NCBI RefSeq assembly: GCF_000005505.3
Contig: NC_016134.3
Location: 992,001-1,056,000, forward strand
From: Brachypodium distachyon
Taxonomy: Eukaryota > Streptophyta > Magnoliopsida > Poales > Poaceae
Length of the DNA: 64,000 nucleotides
Direction: 5' to 3'
Shown: positions 1-11,599 of the stretch, one piece after another
How positions within the stretch are numbered: the first letter of the stretch is position 1
Layout: every line of letters starts with the position of its first letter
Notes under the pieces: model-generated
Told to the model about the DNA's origin: nothing
Seen by the model: only the letters and a program-made list of their open reading frames with translations
Database searches by the model: none
Position numbers and translations under genes: made by a program

Positions 1-204
1 AACATCGCACCTCTATACACACATACAGATCTGAACAACCTCGAGGGAAACCGACCCCAACTTGTTCAATCACCTCCAAGAGAACATCTCAATGCAAGAG
101 AACAGTTCAATACAAGTAGTCACAAACGCTTCTGTGCTTGCACTTCTGCGTAACTAGGGTTGCAAGTCCAGTATAGCGTACTTTCATAATGGAATCAAAA
201 GCGT

Positions 205-290
205 CGTCCGGATATACATGAAAAATGTCTATATACGATATTTATGACGTCCGGATATACATGAAAAATGTCTATATACGATATTTATGA
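205..290. repeat. Perfect 43-bp tandem duplication
   Basis: Two identical 43-bp units (205-247 and 248-290) beginning CGTCCGGATATACATG follow each other with no spacer and no mismatch seen. This looks like a recent local duplication. Nothing coding overlaps it. Confidence 0.9.
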
Positions 291-299
291 CACAGAATG

Positions 300-1920
300 T
301 TGTTCTTTCAACATGATTCCTCAACAATTGAGTCATTGTAACTGACTCTCCGTTCTCTCCGTTCCACTTTGGTTTTCGAGTAATAATTACCATCATGAAT
401 TTCTCTTACTGCTTGGTTCCGCATTGGATTTAGCCAACTTTTGTTTAGAAAGTGGTGTCACGACTGTGGAAAATACCTTCTAGGAGGGGCCCTTGTCTTC
501 GGCTAAAAAGAAGCAGATATAGCGTTCCCTAACCTCTGTTAGACCCACAAAGGAAGTCACAGCGCTAAAACAAAAGGGGAACAGTAAGGAATCTGTTGGT
601 ATCTTTGCAATGCACGTTTATTAGGTCTGGAAAACCTTGTTAGGTGCACTCGTAGGTGAAGTATACACAAGAGGCTCAAAGCGAGGATTCATGCGTTCTT
701 TCTTCTCAAAAAGACGGAATGATTGCTCGGTACGAGAGAGATTCTTAGCCAGGGGTTTGGTAGCTTATGCCCCCTAGTTTGCAACGTAGAGCAGAAATGG
801 TTGAAACGGCTCCCATTGTGTGTGGGAATTCTTGCAAATGTGGATGGAAAGAGCTAGACCCCCTCTCATATCTTGCATCGCTCATAGGATTGTTTGGGAG
901 CTACATAGCTGTTGACTTGGTCATCATTTGATGAAACTTCCCCGCCTAGCATTGGAAGGAGAAAGTTTGTCAGACCAGACGAGCCTATCGATGAGGATGA
1001 ACACCATACTTGTTTCCTCTGGCTGACTGACACTTAAGCCTTCTTCTTCTATTAGCTTCTTTTTATCGAAAGAAGCCTCTAATGGCGCCTTAGCCTATGT
1101 TGAGTTGAGACTGGCCTGCCTGCGTGGAATCTAAAAAAACAATGAAATCCATTCACACAAGCTGGACCATTGCCTTCGGCAACGCCCTAATTCCTTTCCT
1201 ATCTTTCTTTTTCTCAAGGACCAGGAAGAAGAAACAAATCCCTTTATTGAATGGCCGAGGAAGAGGCGGCACTGAACAGAACAAGATACTCTATCTTTGG
1301 GGCTGTACGCATTGTGAAACTTGAGCCAGGGAGAACTCAGGAGAAGGGTGCCTCGGGAGATAAGTAGTTCTTCATCTCAAGCCCTCGTAGAGTGTAAGTA
1401 GTGGACCAGAAATATGACATCCTTCCTTCCCGCTGTACTAGATAAGGTCTGGTTAAAGCCCGGTGTGCACACTCCATTCATTAAGAAAGAGGCAGAGCGT
1501 TACCCCACGAAATCACTACATCGCCCTTCTCCTCCCTCACTGGTTCCGCACCTGGTGGTGCATAAGGAGGTCCCAATCTACCGGCGGGAGCGTATAGAGT
1601 TATTTATAGGTGCATTCGTTTGTCAAATCGGCTCGTCGGTAGTAAGGCCTCCCCGTCACGGCCTCGTACCAGTGTTTGCTTCGTACCGTTCGGAAACGTG
1701 TGGAAGATGGTGTGGTCCTCGTGGGTATGTCGCTCGACGGATGGCACCGCATCGTCGTCGAGATAATGGTTTCAGGGGTCCGGTTCCCCTTGTGTTCATC
1801 CATAGGACGAAATTGGCAGAGCGCTGGCGTAGGTTCTTGTCGTACCCTCAAGACGGCGAGTTTGGGTTTCTTGGCATGCATGCGTGTCGGCGAGATATAG
1901 TCAAGTTCTTCAGATCAAAT
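300..1920. other. Candidate nuclear insertion of mitochondrial spacer DNA (NUMT), non-genic
   Basis: This stretch has no convincing gene. Its texture differs from the rest of the window: moderate GC, no MITEs, many short C/T-rich runs and 'gaaagaagcc'-type tracts, resembling the intergenic DNA of grass mitochondrial genomes. The longest open frame (1414-1923, +, 169 codons) has no recognisable domain and overlaps open frames in other phases. The NUMT call rests on general resemblance only; a decayed LTR element or an old gene tail is equally possible. Confidence 0.3.
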
Positions 1921-3285
1921 TAACGTTTGACAACAGCGATTGCATCTCCGAGACGCTGGTCCATAGTGACACATGCACGAGGACTAACCGGTTGTCGAGG
2001 TCAAGCCGGCTCCAGTATGGGAGCAGCGACGACGACTCGTTGGGCAACGGCAGTGGTCGTCTGGTGGTTATAATAGATGCATCCTTTTTTTTAGATGACC
2101 AGGGACAACATCCCCGGTCTTGACTTTTCATTGAGACCAAGCAGGCCAGAGCGGACATGTAGCAAAAGACAGGTTTGTCGCAATAGTCATGAGCAATAGG
2201 AGCCACTTCTACTACAGCCGGCAGACCGCGATCAGTTAGCCATGCAGGGCTGTGGAATCAGACTTGACGGCGCTGCCAGCTTCGTCTTCTTCTTCATGGG
2301 AGAGGGCTGCGGCGAGGATCCACCAACGTCCAATGGGGATACCGGGCTTAGCAGCGGTCCAAGGGAGCCCGGCGAGCTTGGGCACACCGCGGTGGGGACA
2401 GTTGGAAGGCGTCGGAGATCTTGAGCCGGGTGTAGTCTCCCAAGAGATCATCCCCAAGGTTGGGCGACAACGGCCAAACTCTACTTTCAGTAGATTCGAA
2501 ATGCCACTAGCGCCAGCCCAAGCGAGGAGGTGCCTTTAGCACCGAGCGGAAGAGGGTACATAAACCCTCGACCTGCTCCATCGATTATTGCGTTTAAAAT
2601 GTTTGTTTTTCATTATTGCGTTTCAAACATCAGCTGGTGATTCCAATGTTCGTATACGAGTATTTTGTTTGCTCGAGGCACAAGAACTATTTTTAAAAAA
2701 GTACCGGCTTTGTGCTGCAAGCTAAAAGCATGGGATATTCGGGACAAATTAGGTCGCATGCCCTATATTCTGCAAGCTAAAGCTAGCAGTACCATGTGTA
2801 CGCTCGGTCGTTCCGGTTTTAGATGTCCTGACGTGGGACATTTGAGCAGCCTATCTCTTTTGGATTTGATTTGCCGACGCTGCACCCCAACGTGTTTGAC
2901 TGTCCTTTTCGCAGGAAAAGGAAGAAAGAAAAATCTATATTATTACAGTTCCCAGTATCTCCAAGTGTTATGTATCTTGGTGAAAGGTATTTCTACCGGC
3001 TCTGGCACCTAACAGTCAGATGCATCTAGTCACGCTCTGCCACGTGTTTTAATTTATGCATATACCAATTACAAATGACATTTATTTTATAATAGTAAAA
3101 ATTTTACACACTTCAAGCCCTCGTCGTTCTTCACCGTCCAGCGATCCAAACACTTGGACGAAATCTGACCATTCATTTATGGGCTTTTATCCGACGGAGC
3201 AGCTGCGGGGAAATTGAAAGCCTCACCTTAATTGGGCTGACTGGGCCATGGGGACGTCCGGCTCCTCAGATTCATGGAAAATATC
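1921..3285. other. Intergenic, nothing recognised
   Basis: Several short overlapping open frames occur on both strands between 1921 and 3012, but none has a domain, a consistent codon pattern or splice context. I see no RNA gene or repeat here. Confidence 0.5.
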
Positions 3286-3289
3286 TCAG

Positions 3290-3354
3290 ATTTAATACAA
3301 TTTTATACTAAATTAATACAAAATCTGAACGAAACATACGTGACGGAGGGAGTA
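3290..3354. repeat. Decayed Stowaway-like MITE remnant
   Basis: A short palindromic AT-rich stretch ends in ACGGAGGGAGTA at 3343-3354, the right-end sequence shared by the better preserved Stowaway elements in this window. The left end is degraded. It lies just beyond the stop codon of the DUF3615-type gene, so it may be part of its 3' UTR. Confidence 0.4.
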
Positions 3355-3358
3355 GATA

Positions 3359-6300
3359 CTACCCGTCGTCATAATCCTCATCGCTGTCGTCTGTCCTGAT
3401 GATGAAGTCATTTCTACCGAAGTACATGCGGTCCTCCTCAGGTATGCCATACACCCAGTGCGCAACAAATTCACTGTGACGTAGCATACGCTCGCTGGTG
3501 TAGACCTCAACATCGGCAGCCGGATAGTAGTCGTTCTCGTATAGTTCTTCCCCGCGGATCATCTTCTCAAACTCCGCCTCTCGCCCATGGAATCTCTCCT
3601 GAGCCGGGTGCACGATCTTGATCCCTTCGTGCTCGCAGAAAAGGCAGCGGACTGGTTCTGCCATACAGATGCACATGGAAACGGTACATGATAATATATA
3701 ATGGCAGATTTTACAAGCACTTAATTTTTTGAACCTTCGGTAATTGAGCAACGCAATGTATAAACGTATCCCAAGTTCTACCTTGGCTTCAGAAGGAAGC
3801 TGTCTAGCGAATTTTGGTTTAGTTCCCAAAGTTAGATTCTGATGGGCTGATTGTGCTTAATTATTTGCGAAAATGTCTAATTTTCAGTTGCTCAGTCTAA
3901 GCAAGCCGAATAACAAATAAATGGTTAGTTGTGGTTAGAATGCATCATAAAATCATATGTCTCCAGACTGTTTGTAGTAAATCTAGTTAACTAGTTCATC
4001 GTTAACAACCAGAGTTGACGTAAACTGTGAAGAGTTCCCAAGGACAGTGACCATCTATATATCATCTATCTGGATTGCAGCACATGATATGAGCATCAGA
4101 ACGATAAATGAAGATCCATATCTATCTGATGGAAAAAGGAATCTTAAACAAAGGAATATAGGAGCATGTATACCAGCGCCTGGTGGTGGAAAATCCACGG
4201 GGCAACACAGAAGGTGGCCATCCCGTTCGTCATCGTCGTAGTTGCTAAGCTCAGCAAAGAAGAGTATTGGGGCTGAAGAACATGTGCCACCGCCAACACT
4301 CACCAGAAAATTGGCATGCATGTGATGGTAGTAGTCAATATCAGGATGCTTTCCCAGCTTCATGATGAACTCTTCGCGGTTGTCAGGACCAGATACCATT
4401 TGATTCACACCACAGACCACATGAAGCTGATAGGAGTATCCCTATGAGATGGCAAAAAACAAGCGAATCAGCAAGTTATTGTGGCATAGAATTAATGAAA
4501 AAAATAATTGATATCTTCTCAAACAAACATATTTGCCCTCATAGCACTACTTATTTGAATATTATCCTACATCTTCCAACAACAATGCTTTTCCTGCCAC
4601 CCAACAGTTAGGCCCAGAAAAAATTCACTCAGGCAGTGAAACAAATCATGGTCTTGTCCAAAGCCAGTTTACATGGTGGCAACAATTCAGCAGGATAGTT
4701 ATAAGAATACATGAACTTTCTGGGCTATCATAAGAAGAACCGCATAGCGTGCAGTCAGGGTGATAATGAATCGATGCAGGTCCGTAGAAAGTTCCACCAA
4801 TTATTTTGATCATGTAGGTTTTTTGTACCAATGGAAAATGTGAAGGTGTCTGAGTGATAAACTAACTCACAGGATTCTGCTTCTCATATCTGCTTAGTGC
4901 AGCCTTGACCTTTCTGAAGATTTTCTTATGAGCCCTTCGCTGTTCCCTTCCATCTGCCATGATGCCATTGAACCGTCGTGGAAAAATGGAAGCTGGCTGC
5001 TGCTGGAAACCTTGAGAGGAGAACTGACGCTGGCTACCATCTTGCAGCAGTGACAAGACTACAGCCTCTGCCGACATCGCATTGCACGAACTGAGGAATC
5101 CTGCTTGGGCATCAGGCATGGGGTGCCAGGCCGCAATGGCAGCAGCTCTGAAAGCTTCTTCCTAGATGCTGCCGCATTGCTTTGTCTCGACCAAGCTGAG
5201 ATCTGTCTCGAGCAGGCGCCGCATAGCTTGATGGGCGCTGAGATCATGGTCATCTGTGCAGAGGAAGGAGACGAGTCCGTAGAAGGACCGGGCTTCAATC
5301 CGCATCAGGCTCAAGGTGCCTTGGATGTCGAGCTCGTCTAGTCGGCTCAGTGGCGGGAATGCGGCTTCGTACCAGATGGTGTTGACAATGATGTTGGTTA
5401 CAGGGTCGAATGGGCCATAGCAGTGGCCGGCTTTGAGCAGGCTGCGGTGGTAGCGAGACGGAGACCCACCGGCCGGCGGCGGAGGCATCCTAGCGAGCGC
5501 CTGCAGGTAGAACCCATGGATCGTGTCGAGGAGCACTCGCCTCAGTGACCACGAGTGCTGGTATGATGTGACCTTGATGGCCTGCTTGCCGCGACCGGCG
5601 GCAAGCTCCCATGGCCTGACGAGGAGGGCAGTGGGACTGGGAGCAGGAGGAGGAGGCACAGCCGCCGTCTCCTTGACCAACGTCTGGAAGCTGGAGATGA
5701 TGCTGCGGGGGAAGTTGGCCTGCACAGCCGAGAGCAGGGAGACGGCCTTGTCGAGGCCGCCGGACAGCGCCAGCCACACATCGGCGAGCTGGGAGGGACG
5801 CGGGTGCCTCGCGGCCACCGTGGCGCAGCGGAGTGCCAGCCCGAGGGCGCCGGCGGTGGCGTCGGAGCCCGCGCGGAAGCACCTGAGGCCGCCGCGATCC
5901 TCGACGACGATGCGCGCGGCGACGAGGGGGTCGGCTTCGGCGAGGAGCAGGTACCTGATGGCCTCCCAGTCGGCGAGGTAGGGGAAGAAGCAGGTGAGGA
6001 AGGCGACGAGGCCGTCGAGGGAGCGCCGCTCGAGGTAACCCCTCCGCCTGGGCCCGTCGGCGGCGTCGGCCAGCGCCGAGGCACTGTCGACGGGAGCTGC
6101 CGTGGCGGCGAGGAGGGTGTTGGCGATGATTCTGGAGACCGGATCGAGCAGGCCGACGCAGATCCCCTCGTCGAGGAAGCGCAATTGCACGTCGGAGCGC
6201 CACCGCACGGTGAGCCGCTCGAGGGCCTCCTTGTAATGGTGCTGGATCTTGGCCAGGAGGAACCCCCTGTCGTGCTCTCTCTCCTTCTTCCACGGGGCGG

Positions 6301-6370
6301 TGTCGTACTCCAGGGCCGGACTGTAAACGCGGAGGCGGCCGGTGCTGGCCTTGGGGCAGAGGCTGGCCAT
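3359..6370 (-). CDS. Grass-specific DUF3615-type protein, interrupted by an in-frame TAG
   Basis: Exons read as 6370-4871, 4441-4174 and 3657-3359, joined by GT-AG introns (donors GTGAGT and GTATAC) in consistent phase for 689 codons. Codon 403 (5164-5162) is TAG. Without it the same frame continues cleanly (EAFRAAAIAAWHPMPDAQ...) to the end of the exon. The start is the ATG at 6370. The N-terminal half has two related modules (about residues 43-155 and 283-397), each with a DPVSRIIANT / DPVTNIIVNT motif and a GLVAFL / GLVSFL helix, so it arose by internal duplication. The C-terminal exons (EKQNP, YSYQLHVVCGVN, RCLFCEHEG) match the DUF3615 style known from rice and other grasses. The function of the family is unknown. 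The product may be a 402-residue truncated protein, or the gene may be a young pseudogene or segregating null allele. The family call is by memory of its style and was not searched. Confidence 0.7.
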
Positions 6371-6456
6371 CGCCGGATCGATTTGGTTAGGGACTGGAAG
6401 GTACTTCGGCAGAGAATTTGCTTTTTTTTTTTAGGGAAACACGGCAGAGATATGGA

Positions 6457-6531
6457 TGGGCCAGATTTCGTTGGGGTATCGGCCCAATTCATGGCCTCTT
6501 TTGGGCCATAAAAGCCCATAGGCCCTAGAAT
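6457..6531 (-). promoter_or_regulatory. Cluster of TGGGCC / GGCCCA site II-like elements
   Basis: Just upstream of the DUF3615-type ATG there are TGGGCC at 6457-6462, GGCCCA at 6481-6486, TGGGCC at 6502-6507, AGCCCA at 6513-6518 and GGCCC at about 6521. TGGGCC/T (site II) motifs are binding sites for TCP factors in plant proximal promoters. The density within 75 bp suggests the core promoter of this gene. Confidence 0.5.
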
Positions 6532-6631
6532 ACATCAGTATTATTTAAATAAAGCACAACAAAATGAAGAAAACAACAAAGGGTTGCTAATAAACACAGG
6601 GAAATACATATGAAGAGAAAACAGTGAAGTA

Positions 6632-6716
6632 TACACTCCGTCCGTCCCGAATTAACTGATCTATACAAATTCACGTCAGTTAATTCATAACTGAACTGAG
6701 GGAGTAGAAGAGAAAT
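6632..6716. repeat. Very short Stowaway-like MITE (85 bp)
   Basis: It starts TACACTCCGTCCGTCCC and ends CTGAGGGAGTA, with the internal inverted pair TTAACTGA / TCAGTTAA. TA flanks both sides, as expected for a Tc1/mariner-type target duplication. Confidence 0.6.
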
Positions 6717-7945
6717 GGTGAAGGATGGCTCATGCATGCCCACTGTAGTTTTTCTTAAAGAAAAAAACAGCAAAGAAAGAAACAAAAAAGAAAAAATTGA
6801 AGCATATGCAGGGAGGTTGAAACCATGAGACATCCTAACAAGGACGAATGAACGCAGCTTGAAACAATTAATGTGTTGCTCAATCGCATAATTCAAATAC
6901 AAACATGCATAACATATAGTGGTAGATCAGACACACGAATCATTAAACCAACATGCATGGAGGGGCTCTCAAATAGTACTAAGCTAAGCTAGGGCGCGCA
7001 CACATAATGCTCCACGTACGTACTGGGAAATGCAAACTTGCACCCTAAATCTGGACCTTGTAAACCACGTTGAGATCCGTGAACTTGCACGCGGCGGCGG
7101 TCGGGCCGGAGACGGTCGAGGAGAGCGCCGGGGTTGACGCCTCCGTCACCGACTCCAGCAGGCGCACCACGCGTTGTCTCGTTGACTCGAAGGAGCCCTC
7201 CGTGTTGTTCGACCGTGACCAGCACGTGTGTGAGCGCGATGAGGATGCCAGGCGGAGGTCACCGGCGAGGATGGGGAGCGGGCAGAGGTCGCCAACGAAC
7301 CCGAGCTCCTCCAGCACCGCGCCGCTGCAGCACAGCATCCGTCTCCAAATCGAGCCGCCGGCAGCAGTTCCCCTCTCTCTCCCAGGTCCGGCGGCAGCTC
7401 CCATCTCCCTCTGCCGCTGTTCGACGCGCGGGCGATGGGCTACAGCGAGCCTGCACCGAGTTCGCCGGCGCGCGAACTCCGGGACTCTTCCAGGCATGGC
7501 GGCGCGAACCCCATGACGGGCCCTAATGTCTAAAAGTTAACTAGTGGCAAACAACGCCTAAGGGAGAAGCGAGCCCAGAACGGCCTAGCTTGCTCCCAAC
7601 ATTCTCTCATGTGCCCGCGACCGGCAATGACAAATTGTGGATTCCCTGTTCATGCAGCAATCAGTTCAACCTTTTAGACGCTCACAGCCTGCTTGATTCT
7701 ACAAAGGGTCTGCCCTTCGAAATATTCCGTAAGACTATAATCTCAGTGTGAGTTGGTTTGGATCTTCGGATCAAAGAACGGCCGCAACTTCACGGTCACG
7801 CAAATTTATCAAAGGTCCCAAATCAACCAATGTGTTAATCAGATCATACTGACTAATCACGAGCCATAAATATCGTAGGTTCGAAAAATAAGAGCACACA
7901 TATGGTACTGCAGAAATCACCGGTTTACCAAGTAAAAGAACTAAA
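6717..7945. other. Intergenic with a GC-rich block (7070-7500), no secure gene
   Basis: The block 7070-7500 is GC-rich and open in several frames. On the minus strand an open frame runs 7497-7045, but I recognise no domain, and frames on both strands are about equally plausible. It could be a gene fragment. From about 7750 the sequence is related to 13215-13440, marking the 3' edge of the duplicated F-box unit. Confidence 0.35.
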
Positions 7946-7951
7946 CAATCC

Positions 7952-8190
7952 TTGAGGCCTCGTTTGGTACTAGAGTTTTCTGGTTATTTGGTAGGAAGAA
8001 TTTGGAGGAGATTTTACCTAGTTTTCCCTCACAAAACACTCCATTTTTTATACCAAATTAAAATACTTCTCATACTAGTGTTTAAAAAAAAAGTGTTTTG
8101 GGTTTTTGAGAGTTTCGGGTGCACACCAAATCCCTTCAAATACCAAAACACTAGTGACTAAAAAATACACTAACACCAAGCAAGCCCTCA
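7952..8190. repeat. Foldback MITE-like element with GCCTCGTTTGGT-type end
   Basis: The left end reads GGCCTCGTTTGGTA. The right end, read on the other strand, is GGGCTTGCTTGGTG, so the termini form an imperfect inverted repeat with AT-rich sequence between (CCAAAT-rich internal arms). Such termini are common in Tourist or hAT MITEs. The target duplication is not clear. Confidence 0.5.
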
Positions 8191-8260
8191 AGAGTAAAAT
8201 GAAGCAAGAGTTAAACTGCCTGCGGAAACCAAGAACAATGTCACGATAAGATCCCAAGTC

Positions 8261-10937
8261 TCAAGCCTTTGAATCCTCACCATCATTGCGGTTCTGAGAA
8301 GAAATGCCACCATTTGAACTCAAGCGCCCAGCTGAAACATGAGGATACGGATCAAGTACAAGACACTGATGGTACTTTCACCATAGGTCTGGCAAATCCT
8401 AGAGTTCCTATTAGAGAAAAGGGAAATTTTGAATTATCATTATTCTCTTTTCCTAATAAAAAGAAAATGTGCACAGCACAAATCTATCATGTTGTTCAAA
8501 CAATCAGAAAATATAAAAGAAATTGAACATTTGCAGTGTATGGTGTAGGTGACATTTACCAACCAATCGAAACCTACTAAAGAATGGAACTCATTATCAA
8601 AGGTACAGATACGCAAATTGCTTGACAACAAAAAATGTAACTCATAATTCCATGCTCAGTTAGTAAGAATGCTTGGAAGGACCTATATGTGTAAGTCTGA
8701 AATACAAGTTAAGGCAGGAATCATGGCATAAAGTGTTTTGCAACCATGCCCAGTTCAGAAATCTAGTGCATCTGCATAAACCTTGACGAATAATTAGCTC
8801 TTATCTGATGTAAAACAAGTCAAAAGTGGACTACTCAAGTAACAGCAGAAATAACACACTAACAAGACAACTTGCACAATTAGCAAAATGAACAAAAGTA
8901 CACAGCTATGCGTAAATTGAAATATGTGATCGGAATAAAAATGTATTTATAGGGGAGGTCATCCATGTGTGTTAAGGGAGATAATACAACTAACCCTTCT
9001 GTTTCAAGAGATGCTAGTTTATTGCAGAGGAGATTAAAAGAATTAGTAAGCTATATCAGAAAGGAAAAACATAGATAAATTAGACGAAATCTAAACCTTT
9101 ACCTGATCCTGTATAGCTCTAAGGATACTTTCTGTTGCTTGAGTCGTACGCTGTAGACAGGTTAACTTTATTATTTTGGCATGTTGCAGGAACACTCGCA
9201 AAAGATCTGGCTAGTAAATTTTAACACGGTATACCTCCATAATAGTATTAAAGTTCTTCATACAAGCAAGTAAATTTTCCATATCCCGCATCTGTGTCAC
9301 CCAATTAAGACGGCGGATGGGCCTTGGCAGCTGGAGTCTCATGCAAGACATGTGTACAACACTAATAAGAGTGACTTAAACATCATTACGTCCTCTCCTC
9401 TTCAAATTATTATAGACTATTCAAACTTAAGCATGGAAACATAACGTATGCTGACTTAAATTTAGATAATCATATTCTCTAAAGAATTACATGATCTGGA
9501 AAGTTTGGAAATATTTGATCGATTTTGATGCCTATTTGTTGAGACCCGTGTCGTAGTAGACCATAGATTCCTATCCCGTGGCGTCGTGCAGATTCCTATC
9601 ATATAGCAACTCAACAATTTAATAAATTTCCAAAATAAGGAATTTGGGTTAATGTAAAATTGAATTCAGCCAACGTACAATTGCATCCAGCTCTCGTCGA
9701 TAAATTTTGGTCCACTTATTTTCCAACTCAGACAAATCGTGCTTCCATGCCTCCCACTTCTTCAATTCCCAGCCTTCCCGTTGTTTTGTTTTACGCACAA
9801 CGCCAGCCTTCTTGTATGCATCTAAACATACAAGTGACTTCACACACATGTAGAATAGCATGTTGTCAGGCTTGTGGGGGCTGAAATCTAACAGCTTTTC
9901 CATCTTACACAGTTTATTATTGACATTCTCCCCAAGCAACTCATAGGAATATAGGTAACCATCAGTGTTGCACCATTATCTTATCCCCAAAAACCAAATT
10001 TGGACCGGGAATGTAATCTGGTGAGCACTGAATATTGTACTTCTGGGTCCACCTTTGCTCCACTTTGTTGTCAAGAGTCCAGATCTGGAGCTTACCAACA
10101 AGCCTTCTGGGCAAGGAAGGACAGATTTGAGCAGTTGCTACACATATCTTTCCATCAATCTCCCTTATCTAGTACAGACGAGGACCACGACCTGGACAAT
10201 CTTCAGGTATAGCTGCTGGCAGTTGTATCAGTGCAAAAAGTTCTTCATTGAGATCAAAGGACATGATTGCATGCTGCCAGCTAGCTACCATGTCTTCAGC
10301 AAGCCAATACATTGTTCCATCAACATTGATTGTTCCAGAGTTTTTCACACGGTTCAAGCTTAGAGCTCCTGGAGTTCTGATATCTCTCCATTTTTCGTCA
10401 CCAAGCGTGTAAACTTGAATGGCGTTGAATCTTTTGTTATTATGTGGGCGATGGCGACCCTCATCACAATCACCAAGGAAGTGTATAATCTTGTATTCTT
10501 ATGTTAAAGGGTGAAAATCCAAAGCTGTAGAACAAGAAGTGATCACCCCTCAAATTCTTCACAGGTTTCTCAAGATGCAGGCATTCACCAGTTGCAAAGT
10601 TAGCTATCTTGATTGTTGACGTCTTTGTGTATAAGCAAAGAAGCCCATTGCATGAACCACACATGAAATCATCAGGGCCAATCACTGGCACTGCGTATGT
10701 CGATTGTGACCCGGCTTCATCAATCAAGATAGTATCTGCAGGGTAGGGCTTCCCTGAAACCGACTCTTGCGGAAAGAATAGTAAGGCACAACACCAACGC
10801 TTGCAAACACCAACGCACCTCAACAAAGTGCTCACTGGAAGCCTGAAAAATACCCGCTCGATCAGGTCTTCTGGGAGACAGTTTATGATGCATTCCTCGT
10901 TTGTTTGCTTCTTTAGTTTGGTTTCCTCGGAAACCAT
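8261..10937 (-). pseudogene. F-box gene copy 1, degenerate
   Basis: This is homologous along its length to the open copy at 18188-20986. It starts at the ATG at 10937 (MVSEETKLKKQ). The F-box is visible (INCLPEDLIERVFFRLPVST), but about 18 codons are deleted right after CKRW. An extra A near 10517 (GTGAAAATCC against GTGAAATCC in copies 2 and 3) shifts the frame. A TAG at about 10169 stands where copy 3 has TGG (GPRLY-stop-IREID against GPREFWIRDID). Further breaks follow before the exon-1 end near 9649. Later exons are recognisable: one around 9240-9345 (PRPIRRLNWV), one near 9115-9175, and a terminal exon at 8331-8261 ending ...NDGEDSKA-stop that lacks one base relative to copy 2. If made, the product could not form a complete substrate adaptor. 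Confidence 0.8.
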
Positions 10938-11599
10938 AGTAAGCACAGGCTAGGTCCCAAATCCTTCAGCAAACACAATAGGGAGAACTGCATTTAGATT
11001 ACGATTAACATAATTTGCAAGCAAATAACATGAAGTTTAGGCAAGTTTGAAAACATCCTTAGGCTTTATCTACTAAAAACTGTTAAAGGGTGAATATATA
11101 AATCCATATACATATGATGCATGCAAAATTGAAAAATCACGCTAGTTGAAACCAAAAGGACGGTGAAATGCCGGCCATAAACATGCATACATGAAATACG
11201 AAGTGGCTCACGACCAAAATTTGCAGCCGGAATCTAGCTACACACCTAAAAGGCAATACTCTGCAATAGCAAATATGTGTGCATTGGTACAATGATCATA
11301 CAACTCGGAAAATCGTTACACTGAAAGTTTGGACAAATTAGGCTAATAACAAAATCTGGGATTACAAGTACAACGACATAAAGATCCAGATCAACCAGCA
11401 AATCTACATCAGTGCCAAACTATATTGGTTGTAAACAGTATTTTCTGCCTCTTCTGTAAGTTCAGAGCCTACAGTATAATACACAAGAAGCCTAATTTAA
11501 TACACCCCCCTCTCCAAACTCAGAAGGGCAAGATGGTCTTTTTACCTTTTTCTTTTTTCTTCCTACTCTTTACTTCGACCTGCCTCTTTTCCCTTGAGA
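10938..11599. other. Intergenic, upstream of F-box copy 1
   Basis: AT-rich sequence with no gene, no clear TATA/start arrangement and no repeat boundaries. It presumably held the promoter of copy 1. Confidence 0.4.

Noticed and set aside
1414..1923. 169-codon plus-strand open frame
   Set aside because: No domain, overlapping frames on both strands and no splice context; likely chance in the spacer-like stretch.
5490..6519. Long Arg/Ala/Pro-rich frames overlapping the DUF3615-type exon
   Set aside because: These are shadows of the GC-rich coding strand; only the 5162-6370 frame has balanced composition and motifs.
7045..7500. Minus-strand open frame ending DLNVVYKVQI
   Set aside because: Coding-like in places, but several frames on both strands are equally open and no family was recognised; noted only within the intergenic entry.
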